NCBI GenBank assembly: GCA_030248295.1 | Contig: JASANH010001213.1 | Span: 868,001 to 932,000 of the forward strand | Origin: Mesodorylaimus sp. YZB2_4 | Taxonomy: Eukaryota; Nematoda; Enoplea; Dorylaimida; Dorylaimidae | DNA length: 64,000 nucleotides | Reading direction: 5' to 3' | Part shown: piece after piece, positions 34,101-49,100 of the stretch | Layout of the letters: every line of letters begins with the position of its first letter | Position numbering within the stretch: the first letter of the stretch is position 1 | Notes under the pieces: model-generated | The model's input: only the letters and a program-made list of their open reading frames with translations | Told to the model about the DNA's origin: nothing | Database searches by the model: none | Translations under genes and position numbers: made by a program

Positions 34101-37100
34101 AAGTCCAACGTGACTAGACGTCTTATGCATTGTCTACTTCAACATTCAACTCATAGCATAAGCCGCCCTATGACTTAACTAATGCATACAGTATGTCTGA
34201 CCTGCCTGCGTCAAAGGCAGTTCAAACAAGAATACACATGCTTACTTTACTTAAAATGCTTACTTTGTTCTTAGACAGATCAAAAGGTAAATCGCTCAAG
34301 CGAAATAATCGATTTGCCTGTGTTGATAAAAGGTTGTTCACGAGCCCTAGTGCAATTAAGCCTGAAAAGCGAGTCAAATCTCCGCCTGCTGCTGAAACAC
34401 CAGACTGTAAGGTTGATATTTTGGCCAGGGGTAGACATTCTCTTTCACTGTATAACCAAGAAGGTGTCTGCATTGCCCGCCGAGTAAGGTTTTTTAATAG
34501 CTCTGAGGCCGCGGTCGCTCTAGGGCAGAGAATACATAATTCTAAAGGTCTTTTAGTTTATTTCTTGTGGTCGCACAACTGGTAGAAAACAAATCTGATG
34601 ATGACTTCCTGGACGAGCTGCCCTTTATTTCGTAGGAATAGACCAAGAACAATTTGAGTTCCTATTTTGCCAGAGTTTCTATTTTGCCATTACTGCTGAG
34701 TTTCTATTTTGCCTTGTTTACTGAATAAAATATATTCGCCATTGCTCGAAAACAACTAGGAATTATTGCAAAATGGGGCAAGCTATAAAGGAAAAGGCAA
34801 ATCCGCTCTTTGAATTCCAAGGCAAAGAGCCTCTTACCTAAGGATCTGGCGCGTAATTTAAAGCAAGTACAGTTTTAGAACAATGCTAGTGGAATCTGTA
34901 CGAATAAACCGAATGATTTTCTTTTCCTTAGTGTGGCCCACTCCAGAGAACAGTTCTCCAGATTAGATCTGGAGCATAGGTTCGGAATTGCTCCCAGAAT
35001 AATTGCAATGCGACCGCGAGCGGAGGTGATTGTGACCTTTTTTCTTTTTCAGCTTGTTCTAACACAACACTATTCTATCAAACGCCAAGGGGGGCGTGTT
35101 ATTTTACTGACGAGTCTGTTCGCAACTACATTGACGCTGACAGGTTATGTCAAGAGAATAATGCACGTCTGGCTACATTCGATTATCAGTCGAACTGGGA
35201 CGATTTCGATATGCTGCGGTAGGTTTTCTTCTGTTTTTTAAATTTATCTTAATTTATTTTCTGTATACCCGCAGAAAGGTGATGATTAACATTCGATACC
35301 CGAAACTGGCATGGATCGGATATAATCGGGGTCCAATATATGGCCCCAACTTAACGCCTTACCTGAACATCCACTACGGTCGCGCGCATACGGACCTCGG
35401 AGCCAATGGATGGCAACCATGGGACACCAGCGAGCCTGGTAACTCGTTGGACGGGCAGTCCTATTGTGTGGCCCTGACTGGCACTAATGGTGGTGAGAAG
35501 ATCATGGACGATGTGTGTGTAAATCTGCTGGGCACACTGTGCAAACAGCCGAGTACATATGAGCTCTATCCTTCACCATATTTTTAATTTGACAATTGAT
35601 CTATTACAGATAATTACAACGCTGGCTACATATCATATGCGGGCAGTGGCTTCGACCCACTCGACTACCACGCCATCGCTAACGGGACCGCTATGACCTT
35701 CGCACAAGCTCAAACACAGTGCCAAGCCGACGGCGGCCAAGTACCTGCCTTCCACACGAAAAACGAGTGGAATGATTTCCTGCGCTATCGATGGGTCAAA
35801 CGCGACACAGGGTTCCCACACCAAATGGGAAAGGTATGGATATCTTTGCAACGCGCTTCGGCAGAAAGCATGAACTGGAGTTGGGCGAACACTGCCTCGA
35901 GCAATTACAACTGGACCAACTGGGCGACGGGGTACCCGACCGTTAACCCGACCCAGCTGTGTACGATGAGCGATGCTACCATGAATAACGACGATATGCC
36001 GTGGCAGAATGCACCATGCACCGACTCCTACAGTGTGATCTGCCAAGTTAGGAAGCTGGCTATCAAAAATAGTAAGTTTTGTAATACCTGCATTAGATGC
36101 TGTATGTATCCGTCCAGCTCTGGCAGCTAGTTGGAGAGTATGCACTGTATTGACTCACAAATCGCTTGATCCCTTTTCAGCCTGCCCACCCGGCTACGTA
36201 TATCTGAACATCTACAACCGCTGTTTCGTTCCATTGACCAATTATACCAGCGTGAATCGAGAAACAGCTGAAGTGATTTGCGACCATTTTGGCATGACCT
36301 TACCCAGTTTTGGTTCCGTTGCTGCTTGGAGCGCATTTGGTGAATGGGTGTAAGTTGCTCAGGTTGGCCTAAGGTAGGTCAGTGCCGGACTGGTTTTTTC
36401 ATAGGACCAACATCAATACAGCAGCCAGATACACGATCAATGATACCTTCTGGCCAATCTCAAGCTTCTGGCTTGGCGTGCAAAACCCGACTGGCACTGC
36501 GTGGAAGTACGATGACACGACCAGCTACAGCTCAACCACCTGGCGTCTTCCATCCCCTGCTGGAGCCAATTGTGTTATCAGTCAGAAATCGCTGAACTTT
36601 ACATGGAAAAATGTGGATTGTCAGCAAACTAATGCGACCAATCTTTTGTGCCAGCAAGTACCTCGCAAAAAGCAGTGTCCAAGATCATTCCGGCAAGCTA
36701 GTCCAATTAGTACAACCATTTGTTACCAATCGTCCAAACCGGCAGCTACTTCCTACCAACAGGCTTTGAGTCAGTGCGCTGCAATCGGGGCTTCTTTGCC
36801 CAGTTTTCATGACTACACTGAATGGAAAGACTTTTTGAAACAGAAGGGTTTTGAAGAAGCCATCCATCTAGCACCCATGACGGAACCGGGATTCTGGCTT
36901 GGACTCAAGGATAATGGGAATTCGACCTGGGTTTGGGCTGACAAGACTAGCTATAACTGGAACTATTGGACAGTCGATGTCGAACCGAAACAAGGAAACC
37001 AATGCGTCGTGGCAGATTTCAGCAATGCAGAATGGACTTGGAGAACGGAAAGTTGCAGCAGCGCGGTCAGCTATGCCGTGATGTGTCAACTAAGGGTGCC

Positions 37101-40100
37101 TCCTCCACCAAACAGTAAGTAGATGGTCGTCCACGTCTGTCTTGTGCTACTCTACTGTAAGCAGGCGCGGGGAAAGCTACTGAGGGTGAGCGAGTGGTCT
37201 CAAAAACACTCTAAAATGCCTCATAATCACGGGAGTAGGACCCGTCGGGATTCTACCTAGCATGCAGAGTGCATTGACGCACAGATCAGGTTTAAAAAAG
37301 TGTAACCAGCATTCCAGGCCGTCGGGAGATCGGTACCTCCCCTAGCTGGGAGACGTCAACCTCCCTGGTTGATGTTTCTAGGCCAGGTATAGTCGCGAGA
37401 CTTGCCTCCCTCCAGCTGAAGGTTGTATTGTTCCCGAGACTTCGATCCCTCACTTCTCCCGCCGCCTGGGTGCGCTGGTTATAAAAGCATCCAAGTACGC
37501 AGTGGGAACTAAGTCTCTTGCCGCTCATTGGGGCTCCTGATCCTAAAACCCCACCGCGACCGGGATGAGATGTCTGATGCAGTCTGGCGATTCGCAGTCG
37601 GTCAGTACACCAGACGCCACTGTTGTTGCAGCATGCCCCGACGGCTGGGCTCAGATTGGGCAGCGGTGCTATCGATTAATGAACTACGTGACCACGACCA
37701 CTGCCGATCAGGGCTCCATCGACTGCACCAGTGTTAGAGGCGCCTTGCCCACCTTCGACTCTCTGCAGCAATACCAAGCGTTTCTTGGCTGGAAGTAAGT
37801 GCATCGTGGCGTATTCTGATAAACTTTGATGTAACTGCCTGTGCTATAGGTTCAACCTGGACAGAATGAATGGCATGAAATCGCTAAGCTACTTCACTGG
37901 TTTGGTCATGACTGCTCTGAACGTATTCCAATGGCCGGACGCGAGTGCTCTAAACTTCACAGCTACTGTACCATGGGCGGCTGGGCAGCCTGGAACAACG
38001 GCGCCAGCGTGCGTTTGGGCTGGTCTGCAAGGGAACTATAGCTGGAGCACGGTACCGTGCAGTCAAATGACAGAAAATCTATTCTGCGAATATGTGGCTA
38101 CCATTGGTAAGTGCAAGTGTGATTTATGTACGGCGCAAGGGCCATGCATTACAGTAGCTATGCTTCTAATCTTCGTTTAAAACATGCCCTTGACTTTTTG
38201 ATGCAGCTAGTTCTAGAATTTGAAAACTGGCGCTGCTACAGAAATGCGATAAAACTGAGACCTGAAAAAATGGCTGGGGCCTCTCATTGTTCGACCTTTA
38301 GACCTTCATAGCCTTCGCCAGTCGTGCGGGCCATAGCAAGTGGGAGGGAGTTTCCTTTGACTGGGAGACGGCTGATGTTTCAGGCGAAAGTGTAATTGCA
38401 AGACTCGCCCTATCCCAGTCTGACTGCCTTATCAGGATTGCACCTTCCTAGCTGTACTGTAGCGATTGCTCTCGATCTGTAGAGTAGCGGATATGGGGTT
38501 TATTTTGTGATGAACACTTGCCGGTTGGCGCCTAGTGTATCAAAACCTCCCAGTTCACTATACGGTACGGTAGTCCGTTTCTCGAATCTGCTCCTATTTT
38601 CTACAGGCAGGAGAAGTTTATGCTCCAGCGCCTCGAATGTCGAGTTGGACTATGTATAATCTGTACACTTTCGAGCCAGGCGACAATTATTTTTTACATG
38701 CTGGTTGCACTGATTTGAGACTGACTCCCTTTCTTTAGGTTATTTCATTACAACGCTTCAGTGTACAATTTTTCCTTTTAATCCAATTTTCTTTATTTTT
38801 AGAAACCTGTCCCACAAATTGGAAGCAAATAGGCGGCATTTGTTACAAACAGGCTGACCCGTCATTGGCTTCGCTGTCAGGCACCGACTTCACATACCTT
38901 CAAGGCCAGCAGCTTTGTGCATTGGAAGGTGGCACTCTGCCAAGCTTCCATTCATTGAAAGAGTGGAAGGACTTTAACCTGATACGGTACCTATGTTCTG
39001 GCCGCACCCTCATCTCATCTCTAGTCACACAGGCCGAATTATGGCTTTTCTTGTAGGCACTATCAAGCATTCCTGAAGAACGTGTCGTTTTGCCCTGCCG
39101 TTTGGATTGGTTTGAAAGATACGAATCAAGACCTCGCGTGGAAATGGATTGATGGGTCCAACTACAATTTTACGGTTTGGATAGCTGGTGTGGAGCCCAG
39201 CAAAGGGGCCGGAGCGGATTGTGTAATGTCACCATCTTTCGAAAATAGCACGGGCGACGGCGTTTGGACAACGTCCTTATGCACTGGCCAGAATTCAGTG
39301 GTGTGCCAGAAACGAATGACACCTCTGACAAATCGTAAGATTGCTCGAATCAATGTGTATATTGATCTGAAAGAAGCTGCTTCCTTTGATTTCAGCTTGC
39401 AAACCCGGATTTTCGTATCTCAACGAAAGTACCCGCTGTTTTATTCCGCTTACCAACTACACTGGCTTGACTCGAGACCTCGCTGAAGCTGTATGCGATT
39501 CACTCAATCTGACTCTGCCGAGTTTCCAAACCGCAGCTGCTTGGGTACAGTTCGCAGCCTGGGTGTAAGTACACTTGGCTTTTATCTTTCGTGTTTCATC
39601 TAAAATTGAGCTTGGCCTGGAACTCTAGGAAGAACTTTAACACCGCCAAGGTCTGGTCCAACAGCGACACCAAATGGCCCATGTCCGACTATTGGATCGG
39701 TCTGAAATACGATACCGGCATCAGCGGCTGGCAGCCCGACGATACCATGACAACCTACGACCCAATTGAATTCCCACTTTCTTCGTCACCAGAGTGCATT
39801 CTGAGCAAAGCAGCAACAAATTTTACTTGGTCGAACATCGACTGCTCAACTGTAGCCCCCAGTCTGATATGTCAAGACGTTCCGAGAAGGAAAGTGTGCC
39901 CTAACGGATACCGCCAAGCCAGCCCCTCGATTTGCTACCTGCAAACTAGTCCCTTGGCCAGCACTGCTCACGATCAAGCACTGGCACGATGCAAGGACAT
40001 CAATGGAACGCTGCCCAGCTTCCACAACTTGTCCGAATGGAATGATTTCATGAAGCAAAGGGCGCTTATCGAGAAGATTCAAGGATTTGCGATGACGGAG

Positions 40101-43100
40101 GCGGGCGTTTGGCTTGGATTAAAGGACAACGTGGGAAACGGTACGTGGGCTTGGGATGATGGAACGAACTTTGACTGGAATTACTGGCGAATTGGAATCG
40201 AGCCGCGAAAAGCTGGAGAGTGTGTAGTGGCGGATTTCAGTCAGCCGGATTGGGCATGGAAAACTGAAAGTTGCACGACGCCAACACATTATGGTGTAAT
40301 ATGTCAATGGAGAACGATCATGGCACCGAACAGTAAGCGATGCTTTCTGCAGCGCAAAGTGGGCAAGAGCTTTACTATCCATCGTTTGCGAATAGCAGAA
40401 AGGGAGGAAAATACAGTTCAGACGATGCCAGCGGCATGTCAGGGTCCCACAACAGGGCTATGGGGGCACTCTTTTGATGCGTGTACGGGTACTCCTAAAA
40501 CCCGACTGCATTATTTTAGCTAAACTTTTGTATTTCTTTTGATCTACAGTTTCAATGTTACCTCAGGCTTCCGCAAAAAATGCAGCGCAAGTTTTTCATT
40601 TTCAACCTCATTCTGCGCACATCGCACGGGTGTGTGTACCATTCCAACGTACATTACGCACTTTTTCGCAAACTATGGATGAGTTATGTGCTCGCGCTTT
40701 GAAGACTGGAATCAAACAGTGCGGATATGGGCAAACTCGAATCTGCTTTTCAGATTGCCCAGATAGCTGGGCTCAAATTGGAGGGCACTGTTACCGATTA
40801 GTGAACTATGTGACCACAGTTAGTGCAGAACACGGAGCTGTGGACTGCACTAGTGTCAATGGTACTTTACCGACTTTTGATTCCCCTCAACACTATCAAA
40901 GCTTTCTTTCATGGAAGTAAGTGCGAGGTAAGTACCTGTGCCAGCGTCAGCTAGACACATTTTTTTAGAACAAATTTGGCACGAATGAATGGCATGAATT
41001 CTGGCGATTTTTTCACTGGTTTGACACTGACCTCTCCGAATGTATTCCAGTGGCCAAATGGCACCACATTGAACTGGACTCCAACACCTTGGGCTGTGGG
41101 TCAGCCTGGGAACATCGTGCCCTCGTGCGTAGTAGCTTCAACGACCAACTTTAGCTGGAGCACGGTATCTTGTTCACAAATGACGGCATCACTGTTTTGC
41201 GAATTCGTTCCTAAAAACGGTTTGCGTCCATCTTTCACTCCCGTCGAGGTCAAAGTGAAAGATTAGTATTTCAGAGACATGCCCACCAAACTGGAAGTCA
41301 ATGGGCGACAACTGCTACAAACCAGCCGACCCATCAGTAGGAGGCCTTAGCGGTAGCGTCTTTACATTTACCGAGGGTCAACAACTGTGCGCCCTTGAAG
41401 GAGGTAGTTTGCCAAGTTTTCACTCTTTGAAAGAATGGCTGGACTTCAATTTAATCAGGTAAGGGTGCACTCTGAATATGCCTGATGTCTATGATAGTTT
41501 TGTGATTTTCTCAGGCACTACTACACGGGATTTTTGAAAAATGTATCTACATGTCCATCGGTCTGGCTAGGCCTAAATGACACCAATCAGAACCTCGTTT
41601 GGCAATGGAGTGACGGCTCGAATTACAATTGGACGTACTGGATACCGAATGTGGAACCCACAAAAGGGGCCACCCTAGACTGCGTTTCTTCTCCTGCCTT
41701 GGTGAATAGCAGTGGCGATGGGGCTTGGAAGACTTCAGTCTGCTCAACTCAAAATGCAGTTATATGCCAGATGAGAAAAACTCCTTTGACAAATCGTAAG
41801 TGACCTGCTGATGGAAACAAAGGAGGATTTTGCGTGACAGCGATTTTTAATTTCAGCCTGCAAACCTGGCTTTGTGTACTTAAACGAAAGTGATCGATGC
41901 TACCTCCCACTCTCAAACTATACCAATCTTCCGCGTGATCAAGCTGACGCCGTTTGCGAGGCGTATGGATTCTCACTGCCTAGTTTTCAAACCGTGGTTG
42001 GTTGGACGCAGTTTGTGAACTGGGTGTAAGTGAGCTGTGTTTGTGCACCTCGGCTTACTCGTTGATCTTGCTGTAGATATGCAGTATATATGCCGAAAGA
42101 TGATCACGTGATCTGAACCTCTTTTCAGAAACAACGCTAACACTGCCGCTCATTGGTTGTCCACTGACACTGCTTGGCCTCTTTCGACTTACTGGATCGG
42201 AGCGAGGTACGATACGACGTGGCAGTACTTCGACATCGCGACCTCATACGACCCTGTCGCCTTTCCCTTGCCACCCTTCCCGTCGGGAGCAGAATGCGTG
42301 ATCAGCAAGTCAACTGTCGGTTTTAACTGGACCAACACCGACTGCCTGACCTCGGCGACAAACTTGATCTGCCAAGATGTTCCAAAACGGAAGGTGTGTC
42401 CGGGTTTATATCGACAAGCCTCCCCTCAAGTGTGCTACTTGGAGACGACACCAGTCTCAACTTCCTATGACCAAGCCTTGGCCCGATGCCAAGCCATAAA
42501 TGGCACTTTGCCCAGCTTCCATAATATGTCGGAGTGGAGCGACTTTTTGAAGCAAAAAGCCATCGTGGAAGCGATTCAAAGTTCTTCAATTCAATCTGGA
42601 ATCTGGCTTGGGCTCAAAGACAGTGTGGGCGGTGGCACCTGGGTTTGGGAAGATGGCACAAATTTTGATTGGAATTACTGGACAATGGGCGTGGAACCAG
42701 TCATTGGAAAACCTTGCGTTGTTGCCGACTCGACTCTGCCTGATATGGCGTGGAAAACCGAAACTTGCACAGCTTCAGTCAGCTATGCCATGATATGCCA
42801 GATGAGACTGATCATTCCCCCAAATAGTAAGTAGGCTCCTTCGCCGATTTTCCCTGCTCGTGCATTTGTCTCTTTCTGCCTTTTGTTCCAGACTGTCCAA
42901 ATGGCTGGGCACAAGTGGACGGGCATTGTTACAGACTGCTGACCCCGTTACATCTTCCAGTAGATAATTCTATAGCCTCTGTACAATGCAGCAGTATTCA
43001 AGGCAATTTGCCAAGCTTTGACTCCGTTACGAATTATGAAAATTTTCTCGCCTGGAAGTAAGATGAGCATATTTTTAGTTTTAATCCATCAACGACTTTT

Positions 43101-46100
43101 TCAGGGAAAATCTAGCCCGCGGAAAAGGCATGCAATCCAGAGACTTCTATACTGGTCTCTCTCAGCATCCACCTGGCACCTATCAATGGCCTAATCAGAC
43201 CGGCATGAACTGGGCGAGTACTGCCCCCTGGGTTGTGGGGCAACCTACAAGCGACGCGTGCGTGGCAGCTTTTCGTGTAGACAATTACAGTTGGACCGCG
43301 GTTCCTTGCACTCAAACTGTTCCATCGCTGTTGTGCGAACTTGGCAATATCCGTGAGGATTTTACAGCTTTTGGCGAGCACGCAGAGCGACTCCAACATT
43401 TTTTCAGAAAATAACTGCACTGTTGGTTGGAAACAAATCGGGGATAACTGCTACAAGCTGCCAAATACAACATTAGTTCTGACAAGAAGCGAATCCAATG
43501 CCGCTTGCCAGCTAGAAGGTGGTTATGTGCCCAGTTTTCACTCGCATCAAGAATGGATAGATTTTAATCTGATGAGGTGAGTATAGCCTACTGTAGTTGT
43601 GCACTATGTCAGTGCGAAGTGTATTCCTGCCTTGGATGGAATACAGTATATGCTTACCCACAAAACTCTGATTTCTGCTAGGAATTTCTTTTCACTGCAA
43701 AGCAACGGCTCAACTCTTCAAGCAGTTTGGATCGGCCTTAATGAAACCGACTTCATTTGGCAATGGGCAGATGGGTCAAACTACAATTGGTCGTTTTGGA
43801 ATCCAGGCATAGAGCCGAGCGCTGGTGCAGGGCTTGACTGTGTTAGTGCAGCACCATTACTTACTGCTGCTGATACCGGTCCTTGGAGAACCACACCATG
43901 CGATGCGAAATTTGCTGTCGTTTGCCAACAACGATTGACACCTCTTACAAATCGTAAGTGCAATTAAAGGCAAGGATCAAAATTTTTCAAAGTTTAATTT
44001 TGTAGCATGCAAACCCGGCTTCGTGTACTTGGAGCAATGTGCACGTTGTTTCATTCTGCTGGCCAATTATACGCTTTTACCCCGTGATTTCGCAGATGCC
44101 ATCTGCGACGCCTACGGGCTGTCGTTACCAAGCTTCCACAATAAGAGCGGATACGCGGTGTTTATTGACTGGGTGTAAGTCTAAAGAGGTAAAAAGCGAT
44201 TACCCTCTTCTTAATCTAGTGCTCTGCAGGAATAATGCAAACACCGCCGCGCGATGGTCAGCAAATGATTTAAGCTGGCCGATTTCAAGATTTTGGATTG
44301 GTCTACAGCATGACAGCACACTAAGCTCGTGGGAGTACTCGGATAGTGCCACAGTGTACGACTTCAACCAGTTCCCGTTGGGTGTACCAGGGAGTGGAAT
44401 TGACTGTGTCCTCAGCCAATCGGCATTGAACTTCACCTGGACCATTGAGCAATGCCAGCAGGTCAACTCATCAAATTTGATTTGCCAAGACGTGCCAAAA
44501 TCAAAAATGTGCCCTCACATTTTCCACGATGCTAGCTCGACTGTTTGCTATCTCGAGTCGATGCCCTCAGCTAACAGCTACGATTTGGCGCAGAGTCAGT
44601 GCGAGACCATTGGTGGGACACTACCCAGTTTCCACAATCACTCAGAATGGAAAGATTTTATGAAGCAGAGAGCGATTGTAGAAGCGATCCAGGCCCGAGC
44701 TATCACTGAACCTGGACTATGGATTGGACTTAAAGATATCGTGGGAGATGGGACATGGTCGTGGCAAGATGGATCAAATTTTGACTGGAATTATTGGACC
44801 GTCGGCATGGAACCCATTATTGGAAACCCTTGCGTAGTAGCAGATTTTTCGCAACCTGATTCAGCTTGGAAGACGGAAAGTTGCACTCCGAGTTTCAACT
44901 ATGCTATCATTTGCCAACTGCGCTTAGTCCCGCTTATCAACAGTAAGTTTGTTTAAAATCCGGTTTGGCCAAAATTTTCTCTGAAAAACACTTCTAGTAT
45001 GTCCCGCTGGATGGACGCAAATCAGCGACCGATGCTACCAGCTTCTGAATCGGATTCCATTTCCTGTGGACAGTACCCAGGGCACTCTGGACTGCAGCAG
45101 CGTGCAAGGCGAACTACCAAGTTTTGATTCCTTGGCGAACTATCAGGATTTCCTCCACTGGAAGTACGCCAACAAATAATACTTCACCCATAACAAATCC
45201 AACTTGTGCAACATTTCAGAGAGAACTTGGCTCGAGGAAAGGGAATGACCACGACTGACTTCTACATCGGCCTGTCGCAACCAACGACTGGTGCTTACGA
45301 GTGGCCCAATCAGACAAGCATGAATTGGTCCACAACAGCTCCTTGGGCGGCCGGTCAACCGCTGGCTAACCCCAGCACATGCGTAGCTGCCTTACAAACG
45401 AGCAACTACTTGTGGAGCGTGGTGCCCTGCACTCAAACTATGGCGAGCCTATTTTGCGAATTTAGCTACATAAGTAAGGAAATCAGACGTGCGAGTAGTA
45501 TGCTATAACAAAACTTTTCTTTAGAAGATAACTGCACGTTGGGCTGGACCCAAGTCGGAGACATTTGTTATAAGGTGGGAAATACTAGTGTGGCTACCAT
45601 GGATCAAGCTTCAGCAGCCTGCCTGGGAGAGGGTGGAAACTTGCCAAGTTTTCACTCTCTTAGGGAATGGAACGATTTCAACATGATCAGGTATCTATCA
45701 ATTTCCTGTGCGGGGCCTAAAAAAAGAAAACAGCTTGTTTGCTGCGCTAGCCAAGAGACGGAAGGGGTAGGTTGCATGACAGTCTACGACCACCAGTTCA
45801 CATAAAGCTCATCTCCAACTGACCATTTGATCCATCTAAAGCCTTTTTCAGTAAAAAGTCTCCTTAAGCTAGAAATAAGGGCTCTAAGAATCAGCAGGAA
45901 TATAAAGTGCATGTTCGTTATTCTGTGAGTGAGAGACACCATTCAAATTCTGCCAGCCATTTTGTGACCGTCTCACACAAATCCTTATGCACCCTCCTTT
46001 TATTTCAGGCGGCATTTCGCTTTAAAAAGAAGCAGTCTCACCCTCGGCCCCGTTTGGACCGGCCTGAAGGATACGAGTCAGGATTTCACTTGGTTGTGGC

Positions 46101-49100
46101 GAGATGGTTCCAGTTACAACTGGACGTTTTGGACGCTTCCACTAGAGCCAATCGGAGAACCTGGTCTGGACTGCGTTCAAGCGCAAGCATTGACCTCGAG
46201 CACAGATATCGGGTCATGGAGTACCAAGGCATGCAGCACCCCAAACGCTGTTCTATGCCAGCAGCGACTCACACCACTGAGCAATCGTAAGCCGCAAACT
46301 TCTCTTGGTAAAAAATGCGAACTCATTCCTGCTTTGTGTTTCAAGCATGCAAGCCAGGTTTCGCTTACTTGGACCAGTGCGCCCGCTGCTTCGTCCCCTT
46401 CACCAACTATACTAAATTGCCTCGTGACTTGGCCGATGCGATCTGCGACAGCCACGGCCTTTCGCTGCCCAGCTTTGATACAGAAAATGGATGGATGGCA
46501 TTCATCGATTGGGTGTATGGTTCAAGGGTGAATGATAAGCTGTCTTTCTAGTGATGGGGACATTGTTTCAGGATCAACATGAACACTGCTGCTCGATGGT
46601 CTGCTAACGACACAGTTTGGCCAATCAGCAACTTCTGGATAGGGCTCAAATACAGCACTGTGGACTCGACGTGGCAGAACGATGATGCCCTGACCAGCTA
46701 TACCCCAGGCCTGTTTCCTGTGCCCGCGTCACCTGGCGGACTGGAGTGCGCGCTGAGTCAGCAATCGGACAACTTCACCTGGTCAACCGTCGATTGCGCT
46801 GTCAGAAATGCCACCAATCTGATCTGCCAAGACGTCCCGAAGAAGAAGGTCTGCCCTGGCTCCTTCCGCCAAGCCACCGAAACAGTCTGCTATCTTCAAA
46901 CGGCACCTTCGGCAAACAGCTACGACCAAGCCCTGAGCCAATGCCAAGCAATTGGGGGAACATTGCCCAGTTTCCACAACCAGTCGGAATGGAACGATTT
47001 CCTGAGACAGAAGGCTATCGTGGAAGCAATTCAAGGGTATCCTTTTGCGGAGGCAGGGATATGGCTCGGCCTGAAAGATGCCATGGGAGATGGTACCTGG
47101 GTTTGGGAGGATGGCACAAACTTTGATTGGAATTATTGGACTTTTGGCGTGGAACCGATCATAGGACGCCCTTGCGTTGTGGCAGACTTGACCCAAGCAG
47201 ACATGGCTTGGAAAACGGATAGCTGCACACCTGCTTTCAGTTATGCCATTATTTGTCAGTATCGACTGATCCTGCCTACCAACGGTAATATTGACTCACA
47301 ATCAGTGCTGCCTACCTAGCCAACATGCAAATGCCAACCTTTTTAGTGTGCCCAGCGGGGTGGACGCAGGTCGATGGTCGTTGCTACAAACTGTTGAACC
47401 AGATTCCGTTTCCCGTTGACACCACACAAGGTGCGCTGGACTGCCGCGGAGTGCAGGGAGCTCTTCCAAGTTTTGATTCACTGGCGGCCTATCAACAGTT
47501 TTTGGCTTGGAAGTATAAAATGTAGAAAACAGTCTATGTGCACGTGTTACTTTAATCGTAATGCTGCAGAGATAACCTGGCTCGAGGAAAGGGAATGACC
47601 ACGACTGACTTCTACACCGGGCTGTCGCAACCGATGACTGGTGCGTACCAGTGGCCGAATCAGACCAGCATGAACTGGTCTGCGGCAGCACCTTGGGCGA
47701 GTGGTCAACCACTGGCCGACCCTGGCACGTGTGTGGCTGCCTTACAAGCTAGCAAGTATTCGTGGAACGTAGTGCCCTGCACTCAAACCATGGCGAGCCT
47801 GTTCTGTGAATTCAGCGGTGTCAGTAAGTTGCGCTGATTTCAATGGATTAAATAAACTTACGGTCAGGCGTAAACTATATTGGTTGCGTCTAAACTTAAG
47901 AGGAGATGGTGTTTATGGTGGCCTTAGCTGATTGCCGGCATACAGTACAGCTTAGGAGGGTTTTTGAGACTATTTCCTCCTGCAGTGTCTTCTCCAATGT
48001 AGGGCTGTCCAGCCTGCAGTGTCTTCTCCAATGTAGCTCTCCAATGTATGGCACTCCTGATCTCCTTTTTTCAGCTTCAAACTGCACTACTGGATGGACT
48101 CAAATCGGTGACACATGCTACAAGGTAGCCAACGTGTCCCTGTCACCAAATAACAGCACGTTCACGGCGGCCGAGGCAGCAGCTGCGTGTGAGCAAGAAG
48201 GCGGAAAATTGCCCAGTTTTCATTCTCGGAGCGAGTGGCATGACTTCAACATGATGAGGTGAGCTGGTTGTATGAGAATGCTTTGCAGAAAATTTGTTAC
48301 CTTTAATGGTATGGCAGCCTGTGAGGGTTCTAGGTCAAGTATTTTTCTACCCTGTTCTTGTTCTAGCACAGTTGCCTCGTTCTAATTAGCTGAAATTCTG
48401 TTAGCGAAGAGTCCCGCCATCCATGAAAAATGTAGACTTCACTTGAGTTATCATGAGACAATACTGGGCAGATCAGTAATACTCTTCACTTGCTGCAGTA
48501 GGTTACACGCGTACAATAAGACTCTTCTGGGATGAGATTTTTCTTCCTTTCAGGAAACATTTTGCCCCAGCAACCAACACTTTGACAGTAGGGCCCGTTT
48601 GGATTGGCCTGAATGATACGAACCAGAACTTTGTTTGGGCGTGGCGAGATGGCTCCAATTACAACTGGACATTTTGGGCGCCTCCACTGGAACCAAGCAG
48701 GGGACCTGGCCTCGACTGCGTTCAAGCGCGAGAATTGACCTCGAGCACAGATATCGGGTCATGGAGTACCAACTCATGCAACACCCCCAGCGCAGTTCTA
48801 TGCCAGCAACGATTCACACTACTGAGCAATCGTAAGCCTAAACCTTCTCTTATGAAAAAAATGTGACCTTATCCATGTTTTGGATGTTTAGCATGCAAGC
48901 CAGGTTTCGCATATTTGGATCAGTGCGCCCGCTGCTTCGTCCCCTTCACCAACTATACTAACTTGCCTCGTGACATGGCCGACGCGATCTGCGACAGTCA
49001 CGGTCTGTCGCTGCCTAGTTTCGACACAGACAGTGGATGGATGGCATTCACCAACTGGGTGTACGGTTCAAGAATATGTGATAAGCGATGTTTCTAGTGA

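Noticed and set aside
34193-34585. 130-codon plus-strand frame inside a lectin-gene intron
   Set aside because: No CTLD features, wrong composition, and skipping it gives a perfect phase-1 join.
35633-36145. 170-codon minus-strand open frame
   Set aside because: Antisense shadow of the intronless CTLD exon 35610-36071.
46783-47196. 137-codon minus-strand frame, recurring at 55225 and 49329
   Set aside because: It recurs only because the plus-strand lectin exons are near-identical copies; antisense shadow.
46981-47421. Idea that the unit 5 / unit 8 identity is only an assembly duplication
   Set aside because: Flanking sequence differs on both sides at internal positions (A domain and C-D intron), which fits conversion better, though long reads are needed to exclude it fully.
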